64,000 nt of DNA from Tupaia tana (lineage: Eukaryota > Chordata > Mammalia > Scandentia > Tupaiidae). Position 1 is the stretch's first letter. Each line of letters begins with the position of its first letter. Made by a program: the position numbers and the translations under genes. The notes beneath the pieces were generated by a model that was not told the origin of the DNA, did no database searches, and saw only the letters and a list, made by a program, of their open reading frames with translations. This document shows, one piece after another, positions 23,216 to 33,313 of the stretch. The DNA lies in the NCBI GenBank assembly GCA_026018925.1, contig JAKSZU010000009.1:33650583-33714582 (forward strand). The letters run 5' to 3'.

Positions 23216-24140
23216 AAATTAGCACCACACTCCCCTGTACAAATAATGAAATTTAGCCAGTAATCAAGTGGAAAGTGGAGCCCTGTGATTGCAGCCATAG
23301 TGAGAAATCCCCCAGGGGTGTGTTGACAGTAAACCTAATAAGAGTCAGCTTGTGATATGGCAAGTCAAGAAAGTGAATGCCACCTTTGGGAACTGGAGCA
23401 GAAAAGTCAAGTGTCTAAACAAGGGCCAGGCCTATCCAAGTCTGCTCTGCGCTCATGGGTGGGTACTCTAGAGAAAAGTGGTGGGTGGGATAGACTCAAT
23501 TGGGCCTCCCACTTTGAAAAGATACACAAAAATTGACTCACAATAGATTTAGAGAAGAGCTTTGACTCCTTGCCTTGGTGCAGCAGAACCCCGAGGAAAC
23601 AGTGAGCCAGGAGAATTGTCTTCAAATTGTTGGACCCTGGGGAGGCGGGGCAAGGCTGGCCTTACAGTGCCTTAAAGGGGCAGAAATTGCCAGTGGGCAG
23701 GTTTCACTCAGCTTCAGGCTGGGAGGCCACAAAGCCAAGCAGCAGCCCTTAGAGCCAGTGCATCCCAGTGTCCCAGTCACTAGAATTTGTTCAGCCTCCA
23801 AGGGCGGAGACCCTGTATGTGAGACAACAGGCAAGCAAAACCCAGTGCGGGGTAGAGTCAACTGATGACCTCTGAAGTGTTTACTGATCCTGTGATGTGT
23901 AAGTACTGCCTGAGTGGGAGGCCATTTCTCAGCAGCCCTGCTTTTAGGATAAGGCAGACAACAGAAACTCTATCGTTGGCTTGTTTATACTCATTTATTC
24001 GTGGGGGTCAGTAGCGCAGGTAAGATGCGGCTTCTGAATAATTTTTATTTCGTGGAGGCCGGGGGTGGGAGCCTGGGCAAAGGCTACGCATCATCTGGAG
24101 AAACCTTGTAAATGGATAAACTTTGGCTATGGCTTTGCCG
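23216..24140. other. SINE-free DNA upstream of the CpG island
   Basis: No SINE and no convincing gene. Short frames around 23.4-23.9 kb on both strands lack recognisable motifs. It could hold distal promoter elements. Confidence 0.5.
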
Positions 24141-24290
24141 CAAAAGAGGGGCGGGGTTACCGTTCGGTTCCTCCGGAGAAGGCGATTGGCCCTGGGGAAA
24201 TCAAGGGGCGGGACTAGTCCATTGTTGCGATTGGTCCTGCGGGCAAGTCGGGGGATGGCAGGGGGCGGAGCCTGTGAGGGGAGGCAATTA
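24140..24290 (+). promoter_or_regulatory. TATA-less CpG-island promoter with GC and CCAAT boxes
   Basis: GC boxes (GGGGCGGG type) lie near 24148, 24205 and 24261. Two inverted CCAAT boxes (ATTGG) lie at 24185 and 24230. No TATA box is visible. This is the usual layout of an Sp1/NF-Y housekeeping promoter, with transcription probably starting near 24270-24300 and running rightward. Assignment to AKAP17B rests on orientation and the donor site downstream; a divergent minus-strand transcript is not excluded. Confidence 0.65.
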
Positions 24291-24373
24291 ACTCGGTGAG
24301 AGCCCACCCTGGGTAGCAAGCTGGCAGGCAGGACAACCCGCAGCCCGCACCCCGGAGGCCACAGGCAGCCACG
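24290..24373 (+). other. AKAP17B: Candidate non-coding exon 1 ending at a strong 5' splice site
   Basis: The sequence reads CACG followed by GTGAGC, so the exon would end at 24373. The start is only approximate, placed after the last GC box. No long ATG-initiated frame is needed, because the first coding exon carries its own ATG 16 bases inside the acceptor at 48843. The exact start and the splice partner are inference. Confidence 0.4.
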
Positions 24374-24906
24374 GTGAGCTCGCCAGCACCGCAGTGGGGC
24401 TAGGGGCGCACAGGGCGTTGGCACAGGGGTGCGCGCCTGCGTCGCCGACTTCGATGCGGCGAGGACGCTCCTGCGCGGGTGCGCTCGACGCAAGCCATTC
24501 AACAGCTGGCCTCACGGGCATCAGTCGCAGGGAGCGACTGGGAGCACTGAAGGTGGCGACTGCGGCGGCGCTGGTGGCAGTCCCGCTATCCCAGTGGATC
24601 CCGGAGTAAAGACGCAACAGCTCTTGAGGCTACTGGTAAATGCCCTCGGCTCTGCTAGCAGAGAAGACGGCCACGTCCCACTGCGTCTTGGCCGGCTGGC
24701 CGCCCTGGCCTACCCGAGCTATGGGTTCCTTGAAGACAGGGCCACGCCTTCAAGACAGACCCTCGGTGTGGATTGGGGTGGGGCTGCGCAGGTTACTCGA
24801 ATGTACCTGTCTGCTCTGCAGTCAGGTTTTCCAGAGATGTGCCTAGGTTTTCCCCCTGATCCTTTTCCTTCGCCCTAGACCCCGCTGGGCTTCCTCTGGT
24901 CTTGGC

Positions 24907-24926
24907 GTCGCGCTAGGGGGCGCTCC
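24907..24926 (+). promoter_or_regulatory. Candidate CTCF core motif
   Basis: The string GCTAGGGGGCGCTCC at about 24912-24926 resembles the CTCF core (CCASYAGRKGGCRS type). It sits in the downstream half of the CpG island. It was judged by eye, without a weight-matrix score. Confidence 0.35.
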
Positions 24927-25388
24927 AGCACCTACTTAAGGGCTCACTGCGGCCGCTGCTCCCGTGGCCGAGGTCACTCCAAGCATTCCCACGGGGTACA
25001 TTGGCAGTGACATCCGGCTGATGGGAACCGAAGGTGCCTTCTTCTGCTCAATTGTTCTGCCAAGGGCCCTGGTGCGCGACTTCCCGCCTCCTCTTGCTGC
25101 ATTTATCCAATTAATCATTAGCAGGGCTCTGCAGCCTCCGCCCCCGATGTCTCAGTCCTTGGCTTCAAGAACTTCTCCTTTCTTAGCTTGAGATTTCCAG
25201 CACAAGTGGAGTAAGACCACTTCTGATCTGATTCAGAGCTTACCCACAGGTTTTTGGGGTGCAAGGTCCTGAGCATGGGTTGATGGGCAGAGGGATGAGG
25301 GGAAAAAGCAAATTAGGGAGGCCCATGCTGTAGGAGAAACTGCCATCCCCTCACCAAGGGGAGTTGTAGTCTTCCTGATCTTGGTCTG

Positions 25389-25435
25389 TTTTTTTTTTTT
25401 GTTTGTTTGTTTGTTTGTTTGTTTTGTGTGTGTGT
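25389..25435 (+). repeat. (GTTT)n and (TG)n
   Basis: T-run, GTTT repeats and a short TG run; possibly a lone retroposon tail. Confidence 0.9.
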
Positions 25436-25805
25436 GATTTTATTTCAAGGCAACCATTACCAAGAGCTTTCAAATGCTGCTAACTCTGAGGGGTACCTTG
25501 TTTTGGAATGATGAGTTCCAACATGGCAGACCAGTTATGGTTTGGAGCTTTTCATTTTCTTGGTGTCTTCTCTAAATTGAGAATATGATCCCACAGATAT
25601 GCCCATGTTGCCCTCTGTTTTCCTGGCCTCCTCTGATCTAACTTTGGAATCTTCTGCTGATGAAAAATGTGAACTTGGTAGGGCTTCTCCTCATGCTGAG
25701 GAAACCATTGTTTGGGATAATTTATTTGGAACCTCTCAAATTCTGTTGTTTGTCTTTCAAGGCATGTGGCAATTTAGGAGTTGGATTTCCTTTTCTTTCT
25801 TCTTT

Positions 25806-26078
25806 TTAAATTTTTATTTATTTATTTTTTTAAAGAGAGAGAGGTTTTTGCTATAGAGCATGTGTGCTTGCCAGAGAGACAGAGAGACAGAAAGCAAGAA
25901 ATCACTTCCCCAGGGGGGGATGGCCATGCTGTAATCCCTTCTCCATTCTTGTCTGGAAATCTTGGGCATGCATGCACACATGCCTGGTGTGAGTTTCAAG
26001 CTGCCAGGTCCAGGACTTGAACCAAGGTCTACTACATGGGAGTCCAGCAACATAATCATTTTGCCATCTGCTAGTCCC
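25806..26078 (-). mobile_element. SINE, type A
   Basis: AGAGGTTTTTGCTATAGAGC tail end, CATCTGCTAGTCCC head. Confidence 0.87.
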
Positions 26079-26197
26079 AGTAGTCAGATTTTTCTGTGTC
26101 CTGTTTTTTGTTTGTTTGTTTGTTTATCCCTTGGAGGTGAGTTCACCTCAGAGGATGGAATAAATTCTAGGTGGCATTTTTCCATTGACTCTTATTT

Positions 26198-26434
26198 GTT
26201 TTGAGAGATTTTTGCTACAGGGCCTGTGCATTCACCAGAGAGACAGAAAACAAGAAATCACCCCCAGGGGGGATGACCATGGCATGATTCCTTCTCCTCC
26301 GTTCTCCTCTTGGGATTTTGGGCAGTCATGCACATGCACCCAGCATGAATTTCAAGCTGCCAGGTCCATGATTCAAACCGCAGTCGACCATATGGAAGTT
26401 CAGCACCTTAACCACTATGCCACCTGCTGGACCC
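26198..26434 (-). mobile_element. SINE, type A
   Basis: GAGAGATTTTTGCTACAGG and CACCTGCTGGACCC head. Confidence 0.86.
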
Positions 26435-26439
26435 CCTTC

Positions 26440-27165
26440 AACTCTTGTTAAGCACGGAGAAAAGTGACACTGGTGTGCAGGGGATCCCATCTATCACACA
26501 TATCAGAGGATAGATGGGGCTGACTTGAGGTGGAATAACATCGAGAGGGAGGGAGACAGGGCTTGCAGAAGCCATGTTGGGTTTTGCAGTGAGTCACTGG
26601 CTTTCCATTGAGTCCCAGCCAAAGATCACACTGCAGTGTGGTCTGTTTGTCCAGATTCCTCACCATATACTCACGTGAAGACTGTGATCTTTGCCTGGCT
26701 TCATGTGTCATCTCCAACATCAGGAGGAAAGTGTAGTGCAGGGGTTAAGGAACATGGAGGTGATGATGGTGGTGATGGTGATGTATGTGTGAGAAACTTA
26801 TTCCAAACATTGAAGCAGTTCTTTGTCACTGAGACTGTCTACATGTTTATCTTCCCAGCATACATTCCTGCCTTTGCAAAAGAGAGGGACTTTTGCTGAC
26901 TTGTTTCAGAGCCAGAGTGGCATTCATTGTCCAACATTCTGATCTGATGCCCACTTGGGCCTATGGATTCTATGTATCCAACGTGCTCTTGACATTTTAA
27001 GAAGCTTTAAAGCCAAGCTCTGGGGCTGAGGTAGACTAATGGCTAGGGCATGATCTGAACAAATGAACGTAGTTGGCATGGAATCCAGTGGTACTTTGTT
27101 CCAAGAGATCGCATGAGGGCTAGAGCACTTAGAGAAGCAGAGGAGTATCAGTGAAGATTGAGTAG
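26440..27165. other. Intronic stretch, no gene seen
   Basis: No SINE and no domain-bearing frame; a GATGATGGTGGTGATGG microsatellite lies near 26760. Confidence 0.45.
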
Positions 27166-27169
27166 CAGT

Positions 27170-27360
27170 AATAATAATAAGAGTTTACTGGGAGTTAAGT
27201 ACTTTACTTGAATCATTTCATGTAATCCTTCAAAAACCCTGTAAGATTGGCATTATTAACATTGTCCAGAACTCACAGAGGTTGGGTAAGAAGCCCAAAG
27301 AGATCACCGAGATGGTCAGTGGCAGGGGTGCTGAATCCAGGTGTGCTTGACACCAGACCT
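27170..27360 (-). mobile_element. MIR SINE fragment
   Basis: ATCATTTCATGTAATCCTTC and AACTCACAGAGGTTGGGTAA match reverse MIR. Confidence 0.55.
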
Positions 27361-27364
27361 TAAG

Positions 27365-27700
27365 CTTGAAAGCATTTTGCTGTTTACTGTCACAGAGAAA
27401 GTTTCATAAAAGTGGGGACCTGTGAACAAGACTTCAAGAGGTGAGTAGGATTTAAATGAAGAGAGGGGGATATTTGTCTGAGCGGATAAGCATCTTTGAA
27501 GGAACTCCAGAAAGACTGGCCCAACTATTAATAGAATGGGAGATGAACATAGGGGCATAATGAAATATATAGCTGGTGGGGTAGGGTAGGATAGGATCAT
27601 GTTTTGGAAAGCCTTGAAGAAGGAAACTTATGCTTCAATGCGGGAAGAAATAGGGGCTGTTGAGATTTTTGAACAAGGAAGAGCTCGACAAAAGCAGTAC
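27365..27700 (+). mobile_element. Ancient LINE-like fragment
   Basis: CTTCAAGAGGTGAGTAGGA and TTTTGGAAAGCCTTGAAG resemble the same old family. A low-identity match. Confidence 0.35.
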
Positions 27701-27759
27701 TGATCCCTTGATGTGACCTACCTGGGCCCCTGAGCCTGTGCCACTCTTCGCCTCCCCCT

Positions 27760-28013
27760 TTTTTTTTAAGAGAGATTTTTGTTATAGGGTGCATGGGCTC
27801 ACTGGAGACACAGAAAGACAGAGAGACAGAAAGCTAGAAATCACCCCTGGGGGAATGGCCATGTTGCAATAGTTTCTCATCCATTCTCCTCTCGGGATTT
27901 TGGGCACACACACACATGCGCCTGGTATGAGTTTAACGCTGGGTCTGGGACTCGAACCACAGCCAACTACATGGGAGTCCAGTGACGTAACCATTACACT
28001 ATCTTCTGGTCCT
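27760..28013 (-). mobile_element. SINE, type A
   Basis: AGAGAGATTTTTGTTATAGG and ATCTTCTGGTCCT head. Confidence 0.85.
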
Positions 28014-28029
28014 CCTTCTCTCTCTCTCT

Positions 28030-28278
28030 CTTTCTTTTTTAAATTATTTATTCTTTCTGAGAGGGAGAAAGAAAGAATATAAGACAGCAATTCCAACAGG
28101 GTGCTGATGCCATGATCCATCCCCTGTCTCAGTCAACTGGATTATGGGCAAGGGTACACCTAGAGTGCTGAGGGAGGTCTCCAGACTTGAACTATTGTAG
28201 GATGACCCAGAAACATTCCGATGTGAGACTGCCTTATAGAACATTGCATTTTATTGCTGCACCACCTTTTGGTTCCTC
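28030..28278 (-). mobile_element. SINE, type D
   Basis: TTAAATTATTTATTCTTTC tail, GTGCTGAGGGAGGTCTCC and CCACCTTTTGGTTCCT head. Confidence 0.8.
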
Positions 28279-28589
28279 TTGACCTTTCTTGAGAAATTTG
28301 CCTTGTTGTCAGCATACTGAACTGTTGTTTTTGAATTTACTGAACACTTGTGGGGGTACCAGATACATGCAGCTGAACAGATTCCTGGGCCCATTGTGCA
28401 GAAGGGACAAGCTAAGGGCCCTGAGTCAAATTCAGTTCTGAATGGCTGTGCTTCAACCTCAATTGAATTAAGGGTCAAGGTTGAAAAAGCAAAAGATATC
28501 CATAAAAATGGATACATTCTGGTGTACATACCAGAAACTGCATGGGGTGAGGGGGAGTTTAGCAGAGATGGACATAAGAATGCATGTAG

Positions 28590-28781
28590 TGGACCAGCAG
28601 GTGGCGTGGTGGTTGAGGCGCTGGACTCCTACATGGCCAACCACAGTTTGAGTAGCTTGCCTGGGTAGCTTGCCTTCTTGCTTTCCCTTTCCTCTCTCTC
28701 TGTCTCTCTCTGGTCAAATTATTTAAAAAATTAATAAGAATAACAAATGGAATTAAATCAATAAAGCATTCTTTAGAAAAA
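28590..28781 (+). mobile_element. SINE, type B, with 13-bp target duplication
   Basis: AAGAATGCATGTA repeats at 28576 and 28782. GGACCAGCAGGTGGCGTGG head. Confidence 0.9.
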
Positions 28782-29002
28782 AAGAATGCATGTAAGTAAA
28801 GGGAAGAGGTTATGGAATGTTGAACCATGACAGAGTAAAAAATACAGACAACTTAATCCATATTTCTGGAGGGAAAAAAAGCTAGCAGAACTCTTTTCAA
28901 ATGTGTACAGCATAAAGTAACGTTCAGCATTGGAGAAGAGGAATATATCTATGTCCTTTATTTGGTTACTAGGCACAGTACGCTTGGTTGGAAAAACTGT
29001 AC

Positions 29003-29078
29003 CCCACAAAGATAAGTCATGACACATTTTTGCTTGGTAAAAAAATAAAAAAAATGTGTCATGACTTTCCCAGCAACA
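29003..29078. mobile_element. 80-bp mariner-type hairpin MITE (degraded left end)
   Basis: Inner arms AGTCATGACACATTTTT and AAATGTGTCATGACT pair almost perfectly. The outer left terminus is diverged. Same family as the copies at 30964, 34706 and 51269. Confidence 0.6.
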
Positions 29079-29120
29079 CAATGCATTGAATGTATATAAA
29101 CTAGAAATCATAATTTTTTA

Positions 29121-29272
29121 AAGGATTGTTTTATTAACTTTATTTATTTACTTATTTTAACTTGACGAGAGAGAGAGAAAGAAAGAAAGAAAGCCGCCAG
29201 GTCTGGGACTCGAACCACAGTCGGCCATGTGGGAGTCCAGCACTCTTAACCACCATGCCACCTGCTGGCCTT
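29121..29272 (-). mobile_element. SINE, type B, with 17-bp target duplication
   Basis: GAAATCATAATTTTTTA repeats perfectly at 29104-29120 and 29273-29289. Confidence 0.93.
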
Positions 29273-29292
29273 GAAATCATAATTTTTTAAAA

Positions 29293-29755
29293 AATCAGAA
29301 TTTTAAGCTCATCTTGACATGCGAGGAGGCTTGATATATATTCCACCTGTGGAAGGCAGAGCTGTGCAGAATTGACTCCTCTAGCTGGAGACTGAACGCT
29401 CTGTTCTCCCACAGTCCTGTGCAGCCCACAGGACCCATTCCTGGAATCTATCTGACCCTGTAGGACCCAAACCTCTGCTTAACAGAAAGAAACCTCCACC
29501 TGGGAAGATTCTAAATCAGGATTAGCTTGTTCTCTTATTGTGCATTTCAGGAATTGTCAGACGTGCACCAGATCCGTCTCTGTGAAGTGCAAATAATCCT
29601 AACATATAGGGATGCTGTGGACTTTACTGTGGGAGGGTTGACTGCTAGAGACTGAGTATTATCCATAGGTGGTACCTTTCTCTGACCGCTGGCTGGAAGC
29701 CTGCTACACTAGGGACTCAAAGAGACATTCTGGTAGGCCTTGCTATCCTCTTCCC
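29293..29755. other. Intronic stretch, no gene seen
   Basis: Moderately GC-rich, without SINE or recognisable frame. Confidence 0.4.
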
Positions 29756-29991
29756 TATTTTATTTTAACTTTATTTATTCCATGAGTGAGAAAGACAGAG
29801 TGAGAGAGAGAGACAGCATCCTTGAAAGGATCTTGATGCCTTAATATGTCCGAACTCTCAGCCAGCCTGGATCATGGGAACAAGCATATCTGGTGTACTC
29901 AGGGAGGTCTCCAGTTGTGAACCTAGAACTTTCCCACATGGGTCTGCCTTGCAGAGATTCTGTTTAACTGTTGGGCCACTATCTAGCCCCT
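29756..29991 (-). mobile_element. SINE, type D
   Basis: TTTATTCCATGAGTGAG tail end, CTCAGGGAGGTCTCCAG and CTATCTAGCCCC head. Confidence 0.82.
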
Positions 29992-30140
29992 TCCTCATCC
30001 TTTACCTGAACTCAGGCTTCCTTTCTGCTGAAAACTTGAAGTGTGTAGGATCTGGGTCAACATGATAAAAAAGAGTTCAGAAGGAAGAACACTCAGAAGT
30101 GACTATCTTAAAAGTAGCGTGTTAAAAATATTGAGTTGGG

Positions 30141-30406
30141 GGACCAGCAGTTAGCGTAATGGCTATGTCGCTGGACTCCCACGTAGTCGACCGCGGTTCG
30201 AGTCCCGGACCCGGCGGCTTAAACTCACGCCGGGCGCGTGTGCGTGCGTGCCCAAGATCCCGAGAGGAGAATGGAGGAGAAGGGATTGCGGCGTGGCCAT
30301 CCCCCCTGGGGGGTGATTTCCTGCTTTCTATCTCTCTGTCTCTCTCTGTCTGTCTGGCGAGCGCACGCGCCCTATAGCAAAAACCTCTCCAAAAAAAAAA
30401 AAAAAA
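30141..30406 (+). mobile_element. SINE, type A, serial insertion 1 of 3
   Basis: Near-consensus, with TTGAGTTGGG on both sides (30131, 30411). Inserted at the left terminus of the hairpin MITE. Confidence 0.94.
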
Positions 30407-30420
30407 AAAATTGAGTTGGG

Positions 30421-30660
30421 GGAATCAGCAGTTAGCATAATGGCTATGTTGCTGGACTCCCACGTAGTCGACCGCGGTTCACGTCCTGGACCCGGTGGCT
30501 TAAAACTTACTCTGGGTGCATGTGCGTGTGTGCCCAAGATCCCGAGAGGAGAATGGAGGAGAAGGGATTGCGGCGTGACCATCCCCCCTGGGGGGTGATT
30601 TCTCGCTTTCTGTCTCTCTGTCTCTCTCTGTCTGTCTGGCAAGCGCACGTGCCCTATAGC

Positions 30661-30693
<33 letters not shown>

Positions 30694-30703
30694 AAAAAAA
30701 AAA
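30421..30703 (+). mobile_element. SINE, type A, serial insertion 2 of 3
   Basis: GGAATCAGCAGTTAGCATAA head, an A-tract interrupted by CTCTCC, TTGAGTTGGG on both sides (30411, 30707). Confidence 0.93.
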
Positions 30704-30716
30704 ATATTGAGTTGGG

Positions 30717-30963
30717 GACTAACAGATGGCATAATGGTAACGTCACTGGACTCCCATGTAGTCAACTGTGGTTCAAAATCTTGGACCTGGCAGTTTAAAC
30801 TTGTGATGGGTGTGTGTGCATGTGTGGTCAAAATCCTGAGAAGAGAATGGAGAAGGGGTTGAGTGTGATTTCTCACTTTCTGTCTCTCTGTGTCTCTGGC
30901 GAGTGCACATACCCTGTAGCAAAAATCTATCAGTCAGTCAATCAATAAGTAAATTTAAAAAAA
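30717..30963 (+). mobile_element. SINE, type A, serial insertion 3 of 3
   Basis: More diverged (GGACTAACAGATGGCATAA), so the oldest. TTGAGTTG follows its tail at 30964 as the start of the MITE. Confidence 0.9.
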
Positions 30964-31045
30964 TTGAGTTGTCAGAAAAGTCATGACACATTTTTTTGCA
31001 CAGGAAAACATAGAAAAATATGTCATGACTTTGCCGACAACTTAA
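30964..31045. mobile_element. 80-bp mariner-type hairpin MITE
   Basis: The left end TTGAGTTGTCAGAAAAGTC is the inverse of the right end (GACTTTGCCGACAACTTAA), and a TA follows on the right. Three SINEs were inserted at its left terminus, which explains four copies of TTGAGTTG in a row (30131, 30411, 30707, 30964). Confidence 0.75.
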
Positions 31046-31308
31046 TATTAATCTGGAAGTTTCTGAAAGCACTCATGTTCTAGACTGGCAGGTAAAGCCA
31101 CTTCTGTGTTGGCATTTGGGTGGGGAGTTCTTCACAGTGCAGCTCTGTCTAGAAACCGCAGGACGTTTAGCATCGTTGGCCTCCTGCTTACCAAATGGCA
31201 GTGGAGCTCCTCCCTATGGCAGTTATTATGGCAACTACAGCTCTTCCTAGGCATGGCCCAGCATCCTCAAACAGAATAGTATTGGCACACTTACAAACCA
31301 CTGAAACA

Positions 31309-31810
31309 GGGCCAGCCCCATAGCCTAGAGGTTAAGGACTGGATCCCCCACGGCCACTGGAATCCCAGCCCCAGTGACTTGAAAAATATACTGGATGTTA
31401 GGGCCAGTGGGTGGTACAGTGATTAAAGCGCTAGACTCCCATGTGACTGAGTGCAGTTTGAGGCCTGGACCCAGCGGCTTGAAATTCACACCAGGCAAGT
31501 GTGCATGCATGCCAAAAATCCCAAGAGGAGAATGGAGGAGAAGGGATTGCGACATGGCCATCCACCCTGGGGAGTGATTTCTCACTTTCTATCTCTCTTT
31601 CTCTGTCTCTCTGGTGAGCACAAGCACCCTATGGCAAAAATCTCTCTCAAAAATATGCTGGGTGCATGCACTTGCATGCCCCAAATCCTGACACAATGGA
31701 GAAGTGGAAGAGAAAGGATTGTGACATGACCATACTCTACTGGGGATGATTTTTCTCTCTCCCTCTATGTCTGGCATGCCACACACCTTTTGACAATTAA
31801 AAAAATTAAA
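31309..31810 (+). mobile_element. SINE, type C, split by a type A copy
   Basis: GGGCCAGCCCCATAGCCTAG head; after the insert it continues with GCATGCCCCAAATCCTG to TTTTGACAATTAAAAA. Confidence 0.85.
31401..31648 (+). mobile_element. SINE, type A, inside a type C copy
   Basis: AAAAATATACTGGATG at 31382 and AAAAATATGCTGGGTG at 31649 flank it. Confidence 0.9.
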
Positions 31811-31889
31811 AATAAGTAAAATTCAATGGAGTGATATGCTCCCAAATGACAGAGGTGGGAGCAGTGTTTCAGAGAGTGTTTTCAGGAAT

Positions 31890-32134
31890 TCTTTTTTCTT
31901 AAAGTTTGTTAATTGATTTCCTTCATGAGTAAAGAGACAGAGACAGAAAGAGACCACTCCCAATAGAGTCTTGATGCTACAATCCACCCCCCCCCTCAGT
32001 CTCAGCCAGCCCTGAATCATGGGCACATGCACCTGGCATGTTCAAGTGGGTCTCCATACATGAACCCAGAACCTTCCCTTGTAGGTCAGCCTCAACAGAG
32101 TGCGACATTACCTCTGTGCCACCATCCAGCCCTC
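31890..32134 (-). mobile_element. SINE, type D
   Basis: AAAGTTTGTTAATTGATTTC tail, CAATAGAGTCTTGATGC and ACCATCCAGCCC head. Confidence 0.82.
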
Positions 32135-32229
32135 GATTTCCAGGAATTTTAACACTCATTCAATATGAAAGAATGTTAAAGCCTTTATTCTTATCTGTGG
32201 CACCAAGTACCCTATGGCATTTGCCGTTT

Positions 32230-32231
32230 TC

Positions 32232-32264
<33 letters not shown>

Positions 32265-32512
32265 TTTTTTGAGAGGTTTTTGATACAGGGCGCTCACCAG
32301 AAAGACAGAGAGAGACAGAGAGATAGAAAGCGAGAAATCACCCCCTGGGGGGATGGCCATGCCGCAATCCCTTCTCCTCCATTCTCCTCTCAGGATCTTG
32401 GGCGCACACGCACACGCGCCTGGCGTGAGTTTAAGCTACCAGGTCCAGGACTCGAACCGCCGTTGACTACATGGGAGTCCAGCGACATAGCCATTATGCC
32501 AACTGCTGGTCC
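32230..32512 (-). mobile_element. SINE, type A, long T-tract
   Basis: Tail of more than 30 T, GAGAGGTTTTTGATACAGG and AACTGCTGGTCCC head. Young. Confidence 0.9.
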
Positions 32513-32698
32513 CAGCATTCACCATTTTCTATCTCAGATTCCAGTTCATTGTGTCACTTTCTTTCTCTTTATAGACTCAGTTCTTTGAGGGTGACTCATC
32601 ACCATAGCCCCAAAGTATCTTAAATGGGATAGGTTCTTGGTAGGTACAACTCACATGAGGCTCATGGCTTACTGAAAATTGTTATAGCTCTAGGAGTC

Positions 32699-32744
32699 CA
32701 AAAAACAAACAAACAAACAAACAAACAAGCAAACAAAAAACAAG
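32699..32744 (+). repeat. (AAAC)n
   Basis: AAAC repeat run with one AAGC unit. Confidence 0.95.
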
Positions 32745-32844
32745 TCTGCATTATTTCACTAATGGTCTTTGGTCTTTTAAATACGGAAGTAACATCTTGT
32801 AAATGTAGTTGTTGAGGAAAGTCTCTCTTTTTTAAAGTAGATTT

Positions 32845-33019
32845 GTCATTTCTTATTTATTTATTAATTTATTTATTTAAATTTGACCAGAGAGGGACAG
32901 AGTATGAAGGAGAAAAAGAGAGGGAAAGCGAGAAAGCAAGCCTCCAAGTCCGGGACTTGAACCACCATCGGCCACGTTGGAGTCCAGCGTCCCCAACCAC
33001 CACGCCACCTGCCTGCCCC
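32845..33019 (-). mobile_element. SINE, type B
   Basis: TATTTATTTATTAATTTATT tail and CACCTGCCTGCCCC head. Confidence 0.83.
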
Positions 33020-33049
33020 AGAAAATCTCTGTCTTATGTAAGATTTAAT

Positions 33050-33311
33050 ATTATTTTATTTATTTTTTTTGTAGAGGATTTTGCCTTAGGGCAGAGAGAG
33101 AGAGAGAGAGAAACAGTGAGAGGGAAAGTGAGAAATCACCCCCCAGGGGGATAGCCATACCTCAATCCATTCTCACCTAGTCTCCTCCTAGGATCTTGGG
33201 CATGCATGCATATGCACGTAGCCTGAGTTTCAAGTCACTGGATCTGGGACTCGAACCATTGTCGGCCATGTGGGAGCCCAGCAACATAACCGCTACACCA
33301 TCTGCTGGCCT
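33050..33311 (-). mobile_element. SINE, type A
   Basis: GTAGAGGATTTTGCCTTAGG and ATCTGCTGGCC head. Confidence 0.85.
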
Positions 33312-33313
33312 CA

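Larger units (their letters stand above)
24150..25150. promoter_or_regulatory. CpG island
   Basis: About 1 kb is rich in G+C and in CpG, in sharp contrast to the AT-rich flanks. It contains the promoter elements above, a candidate exon and a GGGGGCGCT motif. No SINE lies between about 22.6 and 25.8 kb. Open frames here on both strands look like by-products of high GC and have no recognisable domain. Confidence 0.8.

Noticed and set aside
24008-24502. 164-codon open frame, minus strand, in the CpG island
   Set aside because: High GC lowers stop frequency; it is arginine/proline/alanine-rich without a recognisable domain and runs through the promoter boxes.
24429-24878. 149-codon open frame, plus strand, in the CpG island
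   Set aside because: Same reason; the overlapping plus-strand frames in this stretch look equally arbitrary.
30328-30876. 182-codon open frame, minus strand
   Set aside because: It is the antisense translation of serial type A SINEs.
30131-30971. CRISPR-like regular repeat spacing of TTGAGTTG
   Set aside because: The 'spacers' are SINEs of 250-285 bp and the repeats are target-site duplications.
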